Source of the DNA: Prevotella sp.
GTDB taxonomy: Bacteria; Bacteroidota; Bacteroidia; Bacteroidales; Bacteroidaceae
Direction: 5' to 3'
DNA length: 31,655 nt
Assembly: GCA_003447235.1 (NCBI GenBank)
Contig: DLZV01000014.1
Location: 1-31,655 of the forward strand
Numbering within the stretch: position 1 is the stretch's first letter; every line of letters begins with the position of its first letter. Below the pieces are notes generated by a model. The model was not told the DNA's origin and searched no databases. It saw only the letters and a list, made by a program, of their open reading frames with translations. Both the position numbers and the translations under genes were made by a program. Shown in pieces: positions 1 to 8,031 of this stretch.

Positions 1-177
1 AGCACGCAGACCGTCCGAGCCACGCCGAAGACCGGCTTCGCCTTCGACAAGTGGAGCGACGGCAGCACGCAGAACCCGCGCACGGTGAAGCTGACCTCCG
101 ACCTCACCCTCACGGCCTCCTTCAAGACGGCCACCACGGGCGGCGGAGACCAGGGCGGCGGCACCCTGGGCGACTGA
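1..177 (+). CDS. C-terminal end of a surface/secreted protein with an InlB-like (Listeria-Bacteroides type) repeat; 5' end outside window
   Basis: Frame 1 is open from the window edge and reads 58 codons to a TGA at 175-177. The peptide contains GFAFDKWSDGS, then NPRTVKLTSDLTLTASF, which is the pattern of the divergent InlB B-repeat common at the C-terminal side of Bacteroidota surface proteins (aromatic-x-W-x-DG, NPRTV, TSDxTLTAxF). The last 17 or so residues are Gly/Thr-rich (TGGGDQGGG), a flexible tail. No T9SS sorting domain is visible after the repeat. The domain usually decorates large adhesins, leucine-rich-repeat proteins or secreted peptidases; which kind this was cannot be told from 58 residues. 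Confidence 0.75.
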   Translation, partial: STQTVRATPKTGFAFDKWSDGSTQNPRTVKLTSDLTLTASFKTATTGGGDQGGGTLGD

Positions 178-547
178 TCCACGGGGCGGTTCGGCAGGGC
201 CTCACGGCCCAACGAGCAGCTAAACGTCTGCTTGTAGCCACGGCTCTTGCAGCCACGTCTGCACCAGTCGCTGCCCCTGCCACCCGCCCTGCGTAAGGGA
301 GGAGGACGAGCCCCAGGGGCTTCCCACGGGCCACCCGCCCACGGCGCCTACTAAAGGAAATTCGCCACGCGATAGGAAAGACCCTTGCCATCTCGCCCTC
401 TCCCTTTTCCGCCAGTGAACCTTGGATTTGGAACCTAGTGTTCGAACCTTCCACCTGCGGACTTAGCCCTGCGAACCGCGAGGCTACGAACCCGAACGAA
501 GAGAAAAAGTACTCATTATCGAACCCTTAAATCAGCAAGAAAAAATC
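178..547. other. 370-nt spacer without a convincing gene
   Basis: No open frame here has a credible protein sequence. The left half is GC-rich and includes an imperfect duplication around 230-270 (a GTAGCCACGGCTC / GCAGCCACGTCTG pair). The right half carries GAACC-headed degenerate repeats, listed separately. No promoter of the TAnnTTTG type and no strong terminator was found. Confidence 0.5.
417..530. repeat. Degenerate GAACC-headed repeats in the spacer before the smalltalk gene
   Basis: GAACC recurs at 417, 431, 444, 473, 488 and 521, with spacings of 14, 13, 29, 15 and 33 nt, so most units are near 13-15 nt or a multiple. Conservation outside the GAACC head is poor. It resembles the better-preserved spacer arrays elsewhere in this window but is the weakest example. 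Confidence 0.4.
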
Positions 548-658
548 ATGGATGAAAAGAAAAGACAGGTATGGCGCTTCGTCATTCAGACCGCCATTTC
601 GATCCTCACGGCCATAGCCACGGCCCTCGGCGTGACGAGTTGCATGGCTGCCGTGTAG
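548..658 (+). CDS. Smalltalk-family small protein
   Basis: This 36-residue ORF (ATG 548, TAG 656-658) has a short charged head (MDEKKRQVWR) followed by a hydrophobic helix rich in Ile, Ala and Thr, then LGVTSCMAAV. This is the layout of the Bacteroidota smalltalk family: a basic N-terminus, one membrane-spanning or signal-like helix and a near-terminal Cys in a GVTSC-like motif. The Cys could be a lipidation site, but that is inference. In Bacteroides the family commonly sits beside an HU-like DNA-binding protein and an N-acetylmuramoyl-L-alanine amidase. Neither is present here, so the copy looks solitary. Function is unknown. Confidence 0.7.
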   Translation: MDEKKRQVWRFVIQTAISILTAIATALGVTSCMAAV

Positions 659-711
659 CAAGCAGAAATACAGAATTGTTTTAGAAAATGGGATTTTAAG
701 CTAGTTAATTG

Positions 712-745
712 CTCCCCCGCTAAGATGGGAATCTTGGAGGGGGAG
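712..745. terminator. Stem-loop between the convergent smalltalk and fur genes
   Basis: CTCCCCC (712-718) pairs with GGGGGAG (739-745), and inside it AAGAT (722-726) pairs with ATCTT (731-735) around a GGGA loop. It lies just past the stop codons of two convergent genes, where a bidirectional terminator is expected. There is no clear U-run on either side, so termination activity is inferred from structure and place only. Confidence 0.45.
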
Positions 746-762
746 GCTTGGATGGCCCCATT

Positions 763-1197
763 CTATCGCGTGAGGCCCATCTTTCGGGCACAATTGGGAC
801 AGATGCCCCTGACCAAATGGGATTCGGAACGGGTGAGGAAGCCTTCGGGAACGGCCACGGACGGGGTGGGGACGTGGTTCAGGCAGATGGTGCGGAGACA
901 TTGCTCGCAGAAGAAGTGGACGTGGACGTCCTCGTCGTGGTCGTCGTCGTGGCTCAGACAGAGTTCGTAGCTCGCCACACCCGTTCCTCCCTCGATGACA
1001 TGGACAAGGTGGTGGGAGCGAAACAGGGCCATCGTGCGCGAGATGACCGACTTGTCGATAGACAAGAGGGCGGTCTCCAGTTCCTTCATCGTCTTGGGTC
1101 CGTCGCCCTTCAAGAGCGCGCTGGCGATCAGCACACGGTTGGCCGTGGGCCGGATGCCGTGGTCTTCCATCAATGCATAGAGAGATTGCTTGTCCAT
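763..1197 (-). CDS. Fur-family transcriptional regulator
   Basis: The 144-residue product has the Fur layout: an N-terminal winged-helix half (MDKQSLYALMEDHGIRPTANR, then a recognition region DKSVISRTMALFRSHHLV) and a C-terminal metal-binding half. Two CxxC pairs, C97-x2-C100 (FFCEQC) and C133-x2-C136 (CPNC), are the structural zinc site of many Fur/Zur/PerR proteins. A His/Asp-rich stretch (HDDDHDEDVHVHF, residues 83-95) would form the regulatory metal site. The ATG at 1197 is preferred to an upstream in-frame ATG at 1299, which would add 34 residues unlike Fur and overlap tilS. It starts 17 nt after tilS and is probably cotranscribed. The metal sensed (Fe, Zn or Mn/peroxide) cannot be assigned by eye. 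Confidence 0.85.
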   Translation of the reverse strand: MDKQSLYALMEDHGIRPTANRVLIASALLKGDGPKTMKELETALLSIDKSVISRTMALFRSHHLVHVIEGGTGVASYELCLSHDDDHDEDVHVHFFCEQCLRTICLNHVPTPSVAVPEGFLTRSESHLVRGICPNCARKMGLTR

Positions 1198-1214
1198 ATC
1201 CTTGGTTTTGCTTT

Positions 1215-2537
1215 TCAACTGAGTTTTTCTATCAGGAGGACGCGACGGGTGGAGTCGGTGATGCGCACCCGGTGGTCGATCCTGTTGCCGACGATCCATA
1301 GTATCTGGTCTTCCGCGTCACAGACCACGACCTGATGGCGCTTCTCCCACACGCTCTTCTTCTGGTCGGTAAGGAAGTCGCTGACCAGTTTGCCGCCCTT
1401 CATGCCGAGCGGGACGAAGCGGTCGCCCGGTTGCGTGCGGCGTATGATCAAGGGAAACCTCACCTTGTCTGCGTCCAGCGCCACGGTCTCGGGCGAGGTG
1501 GGAAGAACGAAGCGGTCGTCCCTCTCGGCCCGCGAGAGCCTGATCGTCACCTCGTTGGCGTAGGAGTAGCGTCCCGTTTCGGGAATGCGCATCGGGCGCG
1601 GCGCGTCGGCTTCGAGGGGATGGATCGTCAGGCGTCCACGGTCGGAGAGCAACTCGTGGGTGGGGGAGATCCACCGGCTGCCGCTGGAGGCTGCGAGACG
1701 GTCGGCGATCTGTCGGATCTGCGACGGATTGAAATGGCGGGGCTGGAGGAAGTAGTAGAGGGCCAGTTCGGCAGAAGGCTCCTGCTGGATCGCCTCGATG
1801 GAAAGTTCGGTTGCCTCGGCGTAGTGGGCCAGTTGGGTATCGACGACCTGCTCTATGCCCTCCAGCTCCGCAGCCATCGTCAGGACCGTGTCGCGAAAGG
1901 AGGGATTGATGGCCTCGATCATAGGGAGGATCTGCAGGCGGACCTTGTTGCGCTTGACGTCGGCCACGAGGTTGGAGCTGTCCGTGACGTAGGACCGTCC
2001 GAGACCGTCGAGGTAGCTGACGAGGTCGGCGCGGCTGACGCACAACAGCGGGCGCACCACGTCGCCCTGGCGGGGTTTCATGCCCGTCAGCCCATGGATG
2101 CCCGTCCCCCTGATGAGGTTGAGGAGGATGGTCTCCACGGAGTCGTCGCGATGATGGGCCACACAGATGGCCTCGGCCCCGATAGCCTCCCGGAGCTGGC
2201 GAAAGTAGGCGTAGCGGAGCTGGCGTGCCGCCATTTCGATACTGATGCCATGCAGCTGGGCGTAGGCGCGGGTGTCGAAGTGGGCACGGTGGAGCGGGAG
2301 GGCCAACTCGTCGCACAACGACTGGCAGAAGTCCTCGTCGCGGTCGGCCTCATCGCCACGCAGCTGGAAGTTGCAGTGGACGGCCTCCAGGCGGTAGCCC
2401 AGGTCGCGCAGCAGCAGCAGCAGGGCCACGCTGTCAGCGCCACCCGACAGGGCGACGAGCTGCAGGCGCGACTTGTCCAGCAGTCGGCGTTCTTCGATAT
2501 AATGGGCGACAAGCGTCTTCAAACCTGTGGCTTTCAT
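1215..2537 (-). CDS. tilS: tRNA(Ile)-lysidine synthase
   Basis: TilS attaches lysine to C34 of the CAU-anticodon tRNA-Ile so that it reads AUA and is charged with Ile; ATP is consumed in a cytoplasmic reaction. The 440-residue product carries the PP-loop ATP-pyrophosphatase motif SGGADS at residues 31-36 in the context LVALSGGADSVALLLLL, then HCNFQLRGDEADRDE, and ICVAHHRDDSVETILLNLIRGTG typical of TilS. The C-terminal TilS domain includes RRTQPGDRFVPLGMKGGKL and SDFLTDQKKSVWEKR. Length is normal for the full bacterial type. The gene heads a likely two-gene unit with the Fur-family gene. Its start codon is unusual in lying within the last copy of a tandem repeat that fills the upstream spacer. 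Confidence 0.95.
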   Translation of the reverse strand: MKATGLKTLVAHYIEERRLLDKSRLQLVALSGGADSVALLLLLRDLGYRLEAVHCNFQLRGDEADRDEDFCQSLCDELALPLHRAHFDTRAYAQLHGISIEMAARQLRYAYFRQLREAIGAEAICVAHHRDDSVETILLNLIRGTGIHGLTGMKPRQGDVVRPLLCVSRADLVSYLDGLGRSYVTDSSNLVADVKRNKVRLQILPMIEAINPSFRDTVLTMAAELEGIEQVVDTQLAHYAEATELSIEAIQQEPSAELALYYFLQPRHFNPSQIRQIADRLAASSGSRWISPTHELLSDRGRLTIHPLEADAPRPMRIPETGRYSYANEVTIRLSRAERDDRFVLPTSPETVALDADKVRFPLIIRRTQPGDRFVPLGMKGGKLVSDFLTDQKKSVWEKRHQVVVCDAEDQILWIVGNRIDHRVRITDSTRRVLLIEKLS

Positions 2538-2650
2538 TGCTTCAACAGCGTTTCTTTTTGCTTCAACCAGTGTTTTTATTGCTTCAACCAGCGTCTTTTT
2601 GCTTCAAAAAACAAGTGTCTTTGCTTCAAACAAGTGTCTTGGTTTCAAAG
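2515..2650 (-). repeat. Degenerate ~21-nt tandem repeat running into the tilS start
   Basis: Read on the minus strand, about five units begin TTGAAGCA and continue with A-rich sequence and an ACACTTG/ACGCTGG-like end. They fill the 123-nt spacer between the RlmI-like gene and tilS. The last TTGAAGCA is followed directly by the tilS ATG (TTGAAGCAATGAAAGCC), and TTTGAAGACGCTTG within the first tilS codons again matches the unit. The array therefore bridges spacer and coding sequence. Confidence 0.8.
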
Positions 2651-2660
2651 GGACCAGTCC

Positions 2661-3884
2661 TTACTCCACGTAGAGGACGAGGCCCTTGAGATATTCGCCC
2701 TCGGGATGGTAGATGTTGATGGGGTGGTCGGCGGGCTGGTGCAGCTGGTGGAGGATGCGCACCTTGCGTCCTGCCTGGGCTGCCGCCGTGAACACCGCCT
2801 GGCGGAAATGCTCCTTGCTGACCACCTGCGAGCAACTGAAGGTGAAGAGGATGCCGCCCTTGCGGATACGCTGAAATCCCTTGACGTTGAGGCGCGTATA
2901 GCCCTTGAGGGCGTTGCGCAGCGCGCCACGGTGCTTGGCGAAGGCGGGCGGGTCGAGGATGATCAGGTCGTACTTGTCGTCGTGGCTGTCGAGATACTTG
3001 AAGGCGTCCTCGCAGAAAGCCTCATGGCGATGGTCCTCGGGCGGGAAATTAAGCGCCACGTTGGCGTTGGTGAGCTCCACGGCCTTGGCCGAGCTATCGA
3101 CGGAGTGGACCTGGCTGGCTCCGCCCCGCATCGCATAGACGGAGAAGCCGCCCGTGTAGCAAAACATGTTGAGCACCGTCCTGCCCTTGGCATAATGCTC
3201 CAGGAGCGCGCGGTTCTCTCGCTGATCGACGAAGAAGCCGGTCTTCTGTCCGCGAAGCCAATCGACATGGAAGCGAAGCCCGTTCTCCGTGGTCAGGTCC
3301 TCGTCGGTGGGGCCGCCCAGGATAAACTCGTTCTCCTGGCCGAGGTTGGCCTTGAAGGGCAGGGTGGTCTCGCTCTTGTAATAGACATGCTCCAGGCGGT
3401 CGCCCATCACTTCCTTCAGCGCCTTGGCAATGGCCATGCGGCTGACGTGCATACCGACGCTGTGGGCCTGCATGACGGCTGTCTTGCCATAGCAGTCGAT
3501 GACCAGTCCGGGGAGGTTGTCGCCCTCGCCGTGTACGAGGCGGTAGGTCGTATTGACGCCCTGGCTGAAATGTTCGCCACCGAAGGAAGCCTCCTCCGTG
3601 CGATAGATGCCGATGGACTGGCGCACCTGCCAGGCCGCGGCGAGGCGGCTCTGCCAGAAGTCGTCGTCGATGGCCACATCGTGGAACGAGAGGATGCGGA
3701 CGGCAATGGATCCCACCTGGACGTGGCCCACGCCGAGGAAACTGCCGTCGAAGCCTATCACGCGCACCACGTCGCCCTCTTCGAGCCCGTCGTCCATGCG
3801 GGCAATGGCACCACTAAACACCCAAGGATGGAAACGGCGCAGCGACTCCTCCTTGCCTTTCTTCAAATATACCGACTTATACAT
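2661..3884 (-). CDS. rlmI: RlmI-like class I SAM-dependent rRNA (cytosine-C5) methyltransferase
   Basis: The 407-residue product has an N-terminal PUA-like RNA-binding domain (about residues 1-75; RRFHPWVFSGAI, GDVVRVIG, LGVGHVQVGSIAVRIL) and a Rossmann methyltransferase half. FFVDQREN (217-224) and NMFCYTGGFSVYA (239-251) form the SAM-binding motif I region. DPPAFAK (311-317) and FSCSQ (349-353) are the usual catalytic motifs, with C351 the candidate nucleophile. This matches the RlmI/YccW family, whose E. coli member makes m5C1962 in 23S rRNA; the exact target here is inferred. The ATG overlaps the end of the upstream exonuclease gene by 8 nt, so the two are translationally coupled. Confidence 0.85.
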   Translation of the reverse strand: MYKSVYLKKGKEESLRRFHPWVFSGAIARMDDGLEEGDVVRVIGFDGSFLGVGHVQVGSIAVRILSFHDVAIDDDFWQSRLAAAWQVRQSIGIYRTEEASFGGEHFSQGVNTTYRLVHGEGDNLPGLVIDCYGKTAVMQAHSVGMHVSRMAIAKALKEVMGDRLEHVYYKSETTLPFKANLGQENEFILGGPTDEDLTTENGLRFHVDWLRGQKTGFFVDQRENRALLEHYAKGRTVLNMFCYTGGFSVYAMRGGASQVHSVDSSAKAVELTNANVALNFPPEDHRHEAFCEDAFKYLDSHDDKYDLIILDPPAFAKHRGALRNALKGYTRLNVKGFQRIRKGGILFTFSCSQVVSKEHFRQAVFTAAAQAGRKVRILHQLHQPADHPINIYHPEGEYLKGLVLYVE

Positions 3885-4512
3885 GCTGATCTTCTTCGTC
3901 TGTTTTTACAAGTTCATAATCGCCCGTCTGCCGAAGCTCGGTCAACGTCTCATAGAGGTTGATGCAGGTCCAGGCGTCGGTGGCGGCGTAGAGCTGCTGC
4001 TTGGGGTTGAGGTGGTCGCTCTCCCAGTTGGAAAGCTGCTCGCGCTTGGAGATGCGCTCGTGGAAGATGTTGGCGTAGAGCTTCTGGAGGCTGAGGTCCT
4101 TGATGCCGAAGTCGCTCACCATCTTCTGCAGATCAATAAAGCGGCCGGGGGAAAACTTGACGCGATGGTGGAGCATATTCATGTCGTCGCCCAGAGAAAG
4201 GCCGATCTTCGGCACGGTCGTGTCCTCCAAGAGATGGATGATACACGAGGGCACGCCCATCTTGTTGAGACGGAAGAGGTAGCACTTGTCCCGCCCGCTC
4301 ACCTGGAGCAGGGCGACCAGGTGGTGCTGCCCTTTGTGGAAGACGGGGCGCGTCTCCGTATCGACGCCCAGGATGGGCTGGTGGAGAAGTTCCTCTACCG
4401 CTTTCTCCGCCTCCTCCTCGCTCGTGACCGTGACGATTTCGCCAGGAAACGTCACGCGCGGAAGCTCAGAAATGGCAGACTTGTCAAACTTGCTGTATAT
4501 GATTCTCTTCAT
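3877..4512 (-). CDS. DEDDy-type 3'-5' exonuclease (RNase D-like)
   Basis: The 211-residue product keeps the four DEDDy motifs. Exo I is GVDTETRP (D51, E53). Exo II is in GLSLGDDMNML, where D109 or D110 supplies the metal ligand. Exo III is YAATDAWTCINLY (Y175, D179), with Tyr rather than His four residues before Asp. The IDLQKMV segment (126-132) is typical of the RNase D/WRN-like fold. No C-terminal HRDC domain is present, so this is the short single-domain form. It lies first in a unit with the RlmI-like gene, which fits structured-RNA processing, though such short proteins can also act on DNA. A TAATTTTG promoter box lies 20 nt upstream. Confidence 0.85.
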   Translation of the reverse strand: MKRIIYSKFDKSAISELPRVTFPGEIVTVTSEEEAEKAVEELLHQPILGVDTETRPVFHKGQHHLVALLQVSGRDKCYLFRLNKMGVPSCIIHLLEDTTVPKIGLSLGDDMNMLHHRVKFSPGRFIDLQKMVSDFGIKDLSLQKLYANIFHERISKREQLSNWESDHLNPKQQLYAATDAWTCINLYETLTELRQTGDYELVKTDEEDQHV

Positions 4513-4531
4513 TGATTCTTATTAGACCGTG

Positions 4532-4539
4532 CAAAATTA
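4532..4539 (-). promoter_or_regulatory. -7 box (TAATTTTG) for the exonuclease/rlmI-like unit
   Basis: The minus strand reads TAATTTTGC, a perfect match to the Bacteroidota -7 consensus TAnnTTTG. It lies 20 nt before the exonuclease ATG, giving a leader of about a dozen bases. No TTTG lies at the usual 20-nt spacing; one lies only about 12 nt upstream. Confidence 0.65.
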
Positions 4540-4584
4540 GGAAAAAAGTTTCAAATCTATGGCCGAATTATCCTCCTTTTTTCT

Positions 4585-4592
4585 TACTTTTG
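4585..4592 (+). promoter_or_regulatory. -7 box (TACTTTTG) for ftsK
   Basis: TACTTTTG matches TAnnTTTG and points towards ftsK, divergent from the exonuclease promoter 46 nt away. The inferred start near 4599 leaves a leader of about 118 nt containing a short hairpin (CCTCTC/GAGAGG around 4668-4686). No good -33 TTTG is seen. Confidence 0.6.
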
Positions 4593-4716
4593 CAGAAATA
4601 AACGGGGAAGTGGGGGCTTTCGGGCCACGCATTTCCCAAATAATCAAGCACATAAGCGCGGGAAGCCCCTCTCCACCGAGAGAGGCCGCCCCGTCACTAT
4701 AAGAACAAACGACAAT

Positions 4717-7206
4717 ATGGCTAAAAAGAAAACCGCCACTAAGTCTAAGACTTTCTGGGACGCAATCGGATGCAACAAGATACTCAACGAGACGACCAAC
4801 TTCGTGCTGGGACTGACCCTGGCCGCCTTGGCCCTGGTGGCGATCATCTCCATGGTCAGCTACTTCAAGACGGGTGCCATCGACCAGAGCATCCTCGTAA
4901 GCTTGCGTCCAGGGGAGTTGTTGAACCGCAATCGTGAGTTTGCCAACTACTGCGGCAGTCTGGGTGCGCTGACCTCCTATTATCTTATAGGGCGCTGCTT
5001 CGGCATCCCTGCCTTTCTGATTCCCGCCTTCCTGTTGCTTTGCAGCCTGCGGATGATGGGCGCCTTCCCGCGGTTGAACCTCCTGAAATGGTTCTTCGGC
5101 ATGGCGATCATCATGGCGTGGGGCAGCGTCACCTTCGCCAAGTTTCTCTCCCCCCTGATGGGCGAGGAGGTGTTCAATCCGGGCGGCGACCATGGCGCAT
5201 ACGTCTGCCAATGGCTGGAGAACGTGGTGGGCGCGCCGGGCCTTGTCGCCATCCTCCTGGTCGTGGCCATCTCGTTTATGACCTACGTCACCACGGAGAC
5301 CATCAACGTCATTCGCAAGATGCTCAACCCCATAGACTATCTCTCGCGCAAGGTGAAGTTTACGGTCGAGGAAAACCGCCACCACGACCAGTACGCGCGG
5401 GAGGAAGACACGGCAGATGAACGCGTTGGCAGTCCTGCCGAGAGTCCCGCCGAGAGCGAGGATCCGCAAGTCTTTGACGACCCGCAGACGCAAACGGTGG
5501 AATTTCTGGACGACGACCTGCCTGGCAAGGACACCGACGAGCAGCCGCTGAATCCCTCCCACGATCCTGAGACGAAGGAGGAGGAAAAAGCTGCCGGCGA
5601 GAAGGAGGTGAGCATGCGCGTCGAGATGGCCAAGGGCGACGAGAAGGCCAGCGGGACGACCGTGGCCAGCACGGCAGACCTCTCTACGCCCATCAACCCC
5701 CGCGAGCCCTTCGTGTCGTGGAAGTTTCCCACGCTCGGCCTGCTCAAGGAGTATGACAGCGACGCCCGCCCGAGCTTTGCCACCAAGGAGGAGCTGGAGG
5801 CCAACAAAAACCGCATCATCAAGGTGCTCGACGACTTCGGCGTGCAGATCAGTTCCATCCGCGCCACCGTCGGCCCGACCATCACGCTCTACGAGATCAC
5901 GCCGGCCAAGGGCGTGCGCATCGCCAAGATCAAGAACCTGGAGAACGACATCGCCCTCAGCCTGGCTGCCATCGGCATCCGTATCATCGCCCCCATCCCC
6001 GGCAAGGGCACGATCGGCATCGAGGTGCCCAACACCACGCCGAGCGTCGTCTCGATGTATAGCATCCTCAACTCCAAGAAATTCCAGGAGACCGACATGG
6101 AACTTCCCGTCGCCCTGGGCAAGACCATCTCCAACGAGGTCTTCATGGTTGACCTGGCCAAGATTCCCCACCTGCTCGTGGCGGGTGCCACGGGACAGGG
6201 TAAGTCGGTGGGCCTCAACGCCATCATCACCTCGCTCCTCTACAAGAAGCACCCCAACGAGCTCAAGATCGTGCTCGTCGATCCGAAGAAGGTGGAGTTT
6301 AGTATCTACAGCCCCATCGCCAACCGCTTCATGGCGGCCGTGGAGGAAAACGAGGAGGAGCCCATCATCACCGACGTCCAGAAGGTGGTCAATACGCTCA
6401 AGGGCCTCTGTGTGCTCATGGACGAGCGCTACGACAGGCTCAAGGCTGCTGGTGCGCGCAACATCAAGGAGTACAACAGGAAGTTTCTCAACCACCACCT
6501 CAATCCCGAGGAGGGCCATGAGTACATGCCCTATATCGTGGTCGTGATCGACGAGTTTGGCGACCTCATGCTCACGGCGGGCAAGGAGATAGAGCTCCCC
6601 ATCACCCGCATCGCCCAGCTGGCGCGTGCCGTGGGCATCCACATGATCATCGCCACCCAGCGCCCGACGACGAGTATCATCACGGGCAATATCAAGGCCA
6701 ACTTCCCGGGCCGCATCGCCTTCCGCGTCGGATCCATGATGGACTCACGCATCATCCTCGACCGGTCGGGAGCCCAGCAGCTGGTGGGTCGCGGCGACAT
6801 GCTCTACCTCAATGGTGGCGAGCCCGTCCGCGTGCAGTGTGCCTTTGTCGATACGCCCGAGGTGGTCAAGGTGTGCCGCTTCATCGCCGACCAGCCTGGC
6901 CCCGTCACGCCGCTGCTCATCCCCGAGCCGGCTGCCGAGGATGCGCCGGGCATCGGGGGCGGATTCGACACCGACAACCTCGACCCGCTCTTTGAGGAGG
7001 TGGCACGCTATGTGGTCATCAACCAGCAGGGATCCACGAGCAAGATACAACGCGAGTTTGGCGTCGGCTACAACCGCGCGGGACGCTTGATGGACAAGCT
7101 ACAGAAGGCGGGCATCGTCGGCGAGGCCAGGGGTGCCAAGCCACGCGAGGTGCTCATCGGCGACGAAAACTCGCTGAGTAGGATCCTGTCTTGCATCAAG
7201 GGATAG
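4717..7206 (+). CDS. ftsK: DNA translocase FtsK/SpoIIIE
   Basis: FtsK pumps DNA at the division septum and helps resolve chromosome dimers. The 829-residue product has a membrane domain with four hydrophobic segments (about residues 28-50, 81-111, 122-143 and 172-191), an acidic Glu/Asp/Pro-rich linker (about 215-325) and a RecA-like hexameric motor. Walker A is GATGQGKS at residues 490-497 and Walker B is VVIDE near 609-613, followed by ATQRPTTSIITGNIKANFPGRIAFRV. The C-terminal winged-helix gamma domain begins near 759 (FEEVARYVV) and would read KOPS-like polar sequences. The length is typical of Bacteroidota, where the linker is short compared with E. coli. A LolA-like gene follows after 23 nt. 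Confidence 0.97.
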   Translation: MAKKKTATKSKTFWDAIGCNKILNETTNFVLGLTLAALALVAIISMVSYFKTGAIDQSILVSLRPGELLNRNREFANYCGSLGALTSYYLIGRCFGIPAFLIPAFLLLCSLRMMGAFPRLNLLKWFFGMAIIMAWGSVTFAKFLSPLMGEEVFNPGGDHGAYVCQWLENVVGAPGLVAILLVVAISFMTYVTTETINVIRKMLNPIDYLSRKVKFTVEENRHHDQYAREEDTADERVGSPAESPAESEDPQVFDDPQTQTVEFLDDDLPGKDTDEQPLNPSHDPETKEEEKAAGEKEVSMRVEMAKGDEKASGTTVASTADLSTPINPREPFVSWKFPTLGLLKEYDSDARPSFATKEELEANKNRIIKVLDDFGVQISSIRATVGPTITLYEITPAKGVRIAKIKNLENDIALSLAAIGIRIIAPIPGKGTIGIEVPNTTPSVVSMYSILNSKKFQETDMELPVALGKTISNEVFMVDLAKIPHLLVAGATGQGKSVGLNAIITSLLYKKHPNELKIVLVDPKKVEFSIYSPIANRFMAAVEENEEEPIITDVQKVVNTLKGLCVLMDERYDRLKAAGARNIKEYNRKFLNHHLNPEEGHEYMPYIVVVIDEFGDLMLTAGKEIELPITRIAQLARAVGIHMIIATQRPTTSIITGNIKANFPGRIAFRVGSMMDSRIILDRSGAQQLVGRGDMLYLNGGEPVRVQCAFVDTPEVVKVCRFIADQPGPVTPLLIPEPAAEDAPGIGGGFDTDNLDPLFEEVARYVVINQQGSTSKIQREFGVGYNRAGRLMDKLQKAGIVGEARGAKPREVLIGDENSLSRILSCIKG

Positions 7207-7229
7207 TATAACTATAAAATAATAAAACA

Positions 7230-7832
7230 ATGAGAAAACTTATCACTTTGTTTTTATTAGTCGTGGCGGTAGCCGTCCACGCCCAGTCCGCCGCCCAGGC
7301 GCGAAAGGTGCTGGACAAGGTGGCGGCGGTCGTCGGTCGCCCTGGCGGATGCTCGGCACAGTTTAGCCTCAGCGCTGGCAAGGGCCGATTCTTCTCGGGC
7401 ACCATCGCCATCAAGGGGCGCAAATTCTACGCCTCCACCGCCCAAGGCAAGGTGTGGTACGACGGACGCACCCAGTGGAGCTATCTGAAATCGACGGGCG
7501 AAGTCAACATCAGCACCCCCACCGAGGCGCAGCAGGCGCAGATGAATCCCTATCAGTTTCTCTCCGTCTATAAGTCGGGCTACAACCTGAGCATGAAGCG
7601 GGCAGGCCGGGGCTATGTGGTGACGATGAAAGCCACCAACCGCGCACGCGCCATGAAGACCATCGTCGTCACGGTGGGCAGCAACTACGTGCCCAGCAAG
7701 GTGCAGTATCTACAGGGTGGGCGATGGACCACCATCACGCTCTCCCGCTTCCAGGCCAAGAACCAAAGCGACGCCACCTTCCGCTTCAACAAGCGGATGT
7801 GTCCCGGAGCAGAGATTATCGACCTGCGATAG
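7230..7832 (+). CDS. LolA-like periplasmic lipoprotein carrier
   Basis: The 200-residue product begins with a Sec signal peptide (MRKLITLFLLVVAVAVHAQ, cleavage likely after HAQ) and continues with a LolA/LolB-like beta-rich fold: ARKVLDKVAAVV, a GGCSAQFSL strand, GTIAIKGRKFYAST, and the WYDGRTQWSYL hairpin resembling the 'DGKTLWIY' segment of LolA. It would ferry lipoproteins from the inner to the outer membrane. The gene lies 23 nt after ftsK, an arrangement common in Bacteroidales, and is probably cotranscribed with it. Sequence similarity to proteobacterial LolA is low, as usual in this phylum, so the role rests on fold-like motifs and context. Confidence 0.8.
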   Translation: MRKLITLFLLVVAVAVHAQSAAQARKVLDKVAAVVGRPGGCSAQFSLSAGKGRFFSGTIAIKGRKFYASTAQGKVWYDGRTQWSYLKSTGEVNISTPTEAQQAQMNPYQFLSVYKSGYNLSMKRAGRGYVVTMKATNRARAMKTIVVTVGSNYVPSKVQYLQGGRWTTITLSRFQAKNQSDATFRFNKRMCPGAEIIDLR

Positions 7833-7911
7833 CATCGGTCTTGCCATTCCATTTCCCCAGCTTTTCCTTCGGGATGATCTCGGGAAGGCTTCGGAATGGA
7901 ATCGGGAAATA

Positions 7912-7949
7912 AAAAACGGGAGCGGCCTCAGAGGGTCGCTCCCGTTTTT
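7912..7949. terminator. Bidirectional intrinsic terminator
   Basis: AAAAACGGGAGCG (7912-7924) pairs perfectly with CGCTCCCGTTTTT (7937-7949) around a 12-nt loop. The A-run and T-run give a U-tract in both directions, suiting the convergent LolA-like (plus) and DUF3127 (minus) genes. Confidence 0.9.
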
Positions 7950-8031
7950 GTAGTAGTATGCTCGTCATGAGCATGTTTTCTCCTGCGCGAATAGCGCGTA
8001 GGGTATTCTCTACATTCTCTACAGAAGATGC

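Noticed and set aside
178..454. Open frames on both strands of the first spacer
   Set aside because: Arg/Pro/Ala-biased translations typical of GC-rich non-coding DNA; no start context or homology-like motif.
431..500. tRNA-like sequence (GTTCGAACC, possible T arm)
   Set aside because: No acceptor or anticodon stem can be formed on either strand. GAACC is the head of the degenerate spacer repeat.
1335..3962. Very long plus-strand open frame antisense to tilS and the RlmI-like gene
   Set aside because: Its translation is a low-information shadow rich in Val/Glu/Ala/Asp, typical of GC-rich antisense frames. Both minus-strand genes have clear family motifs.
4537..6642. 701-codon minus-strand open frame under ftsK
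   Set aside because: Antisense shadow of ftsK; no family motif and His/Asp/Val-biased composition.
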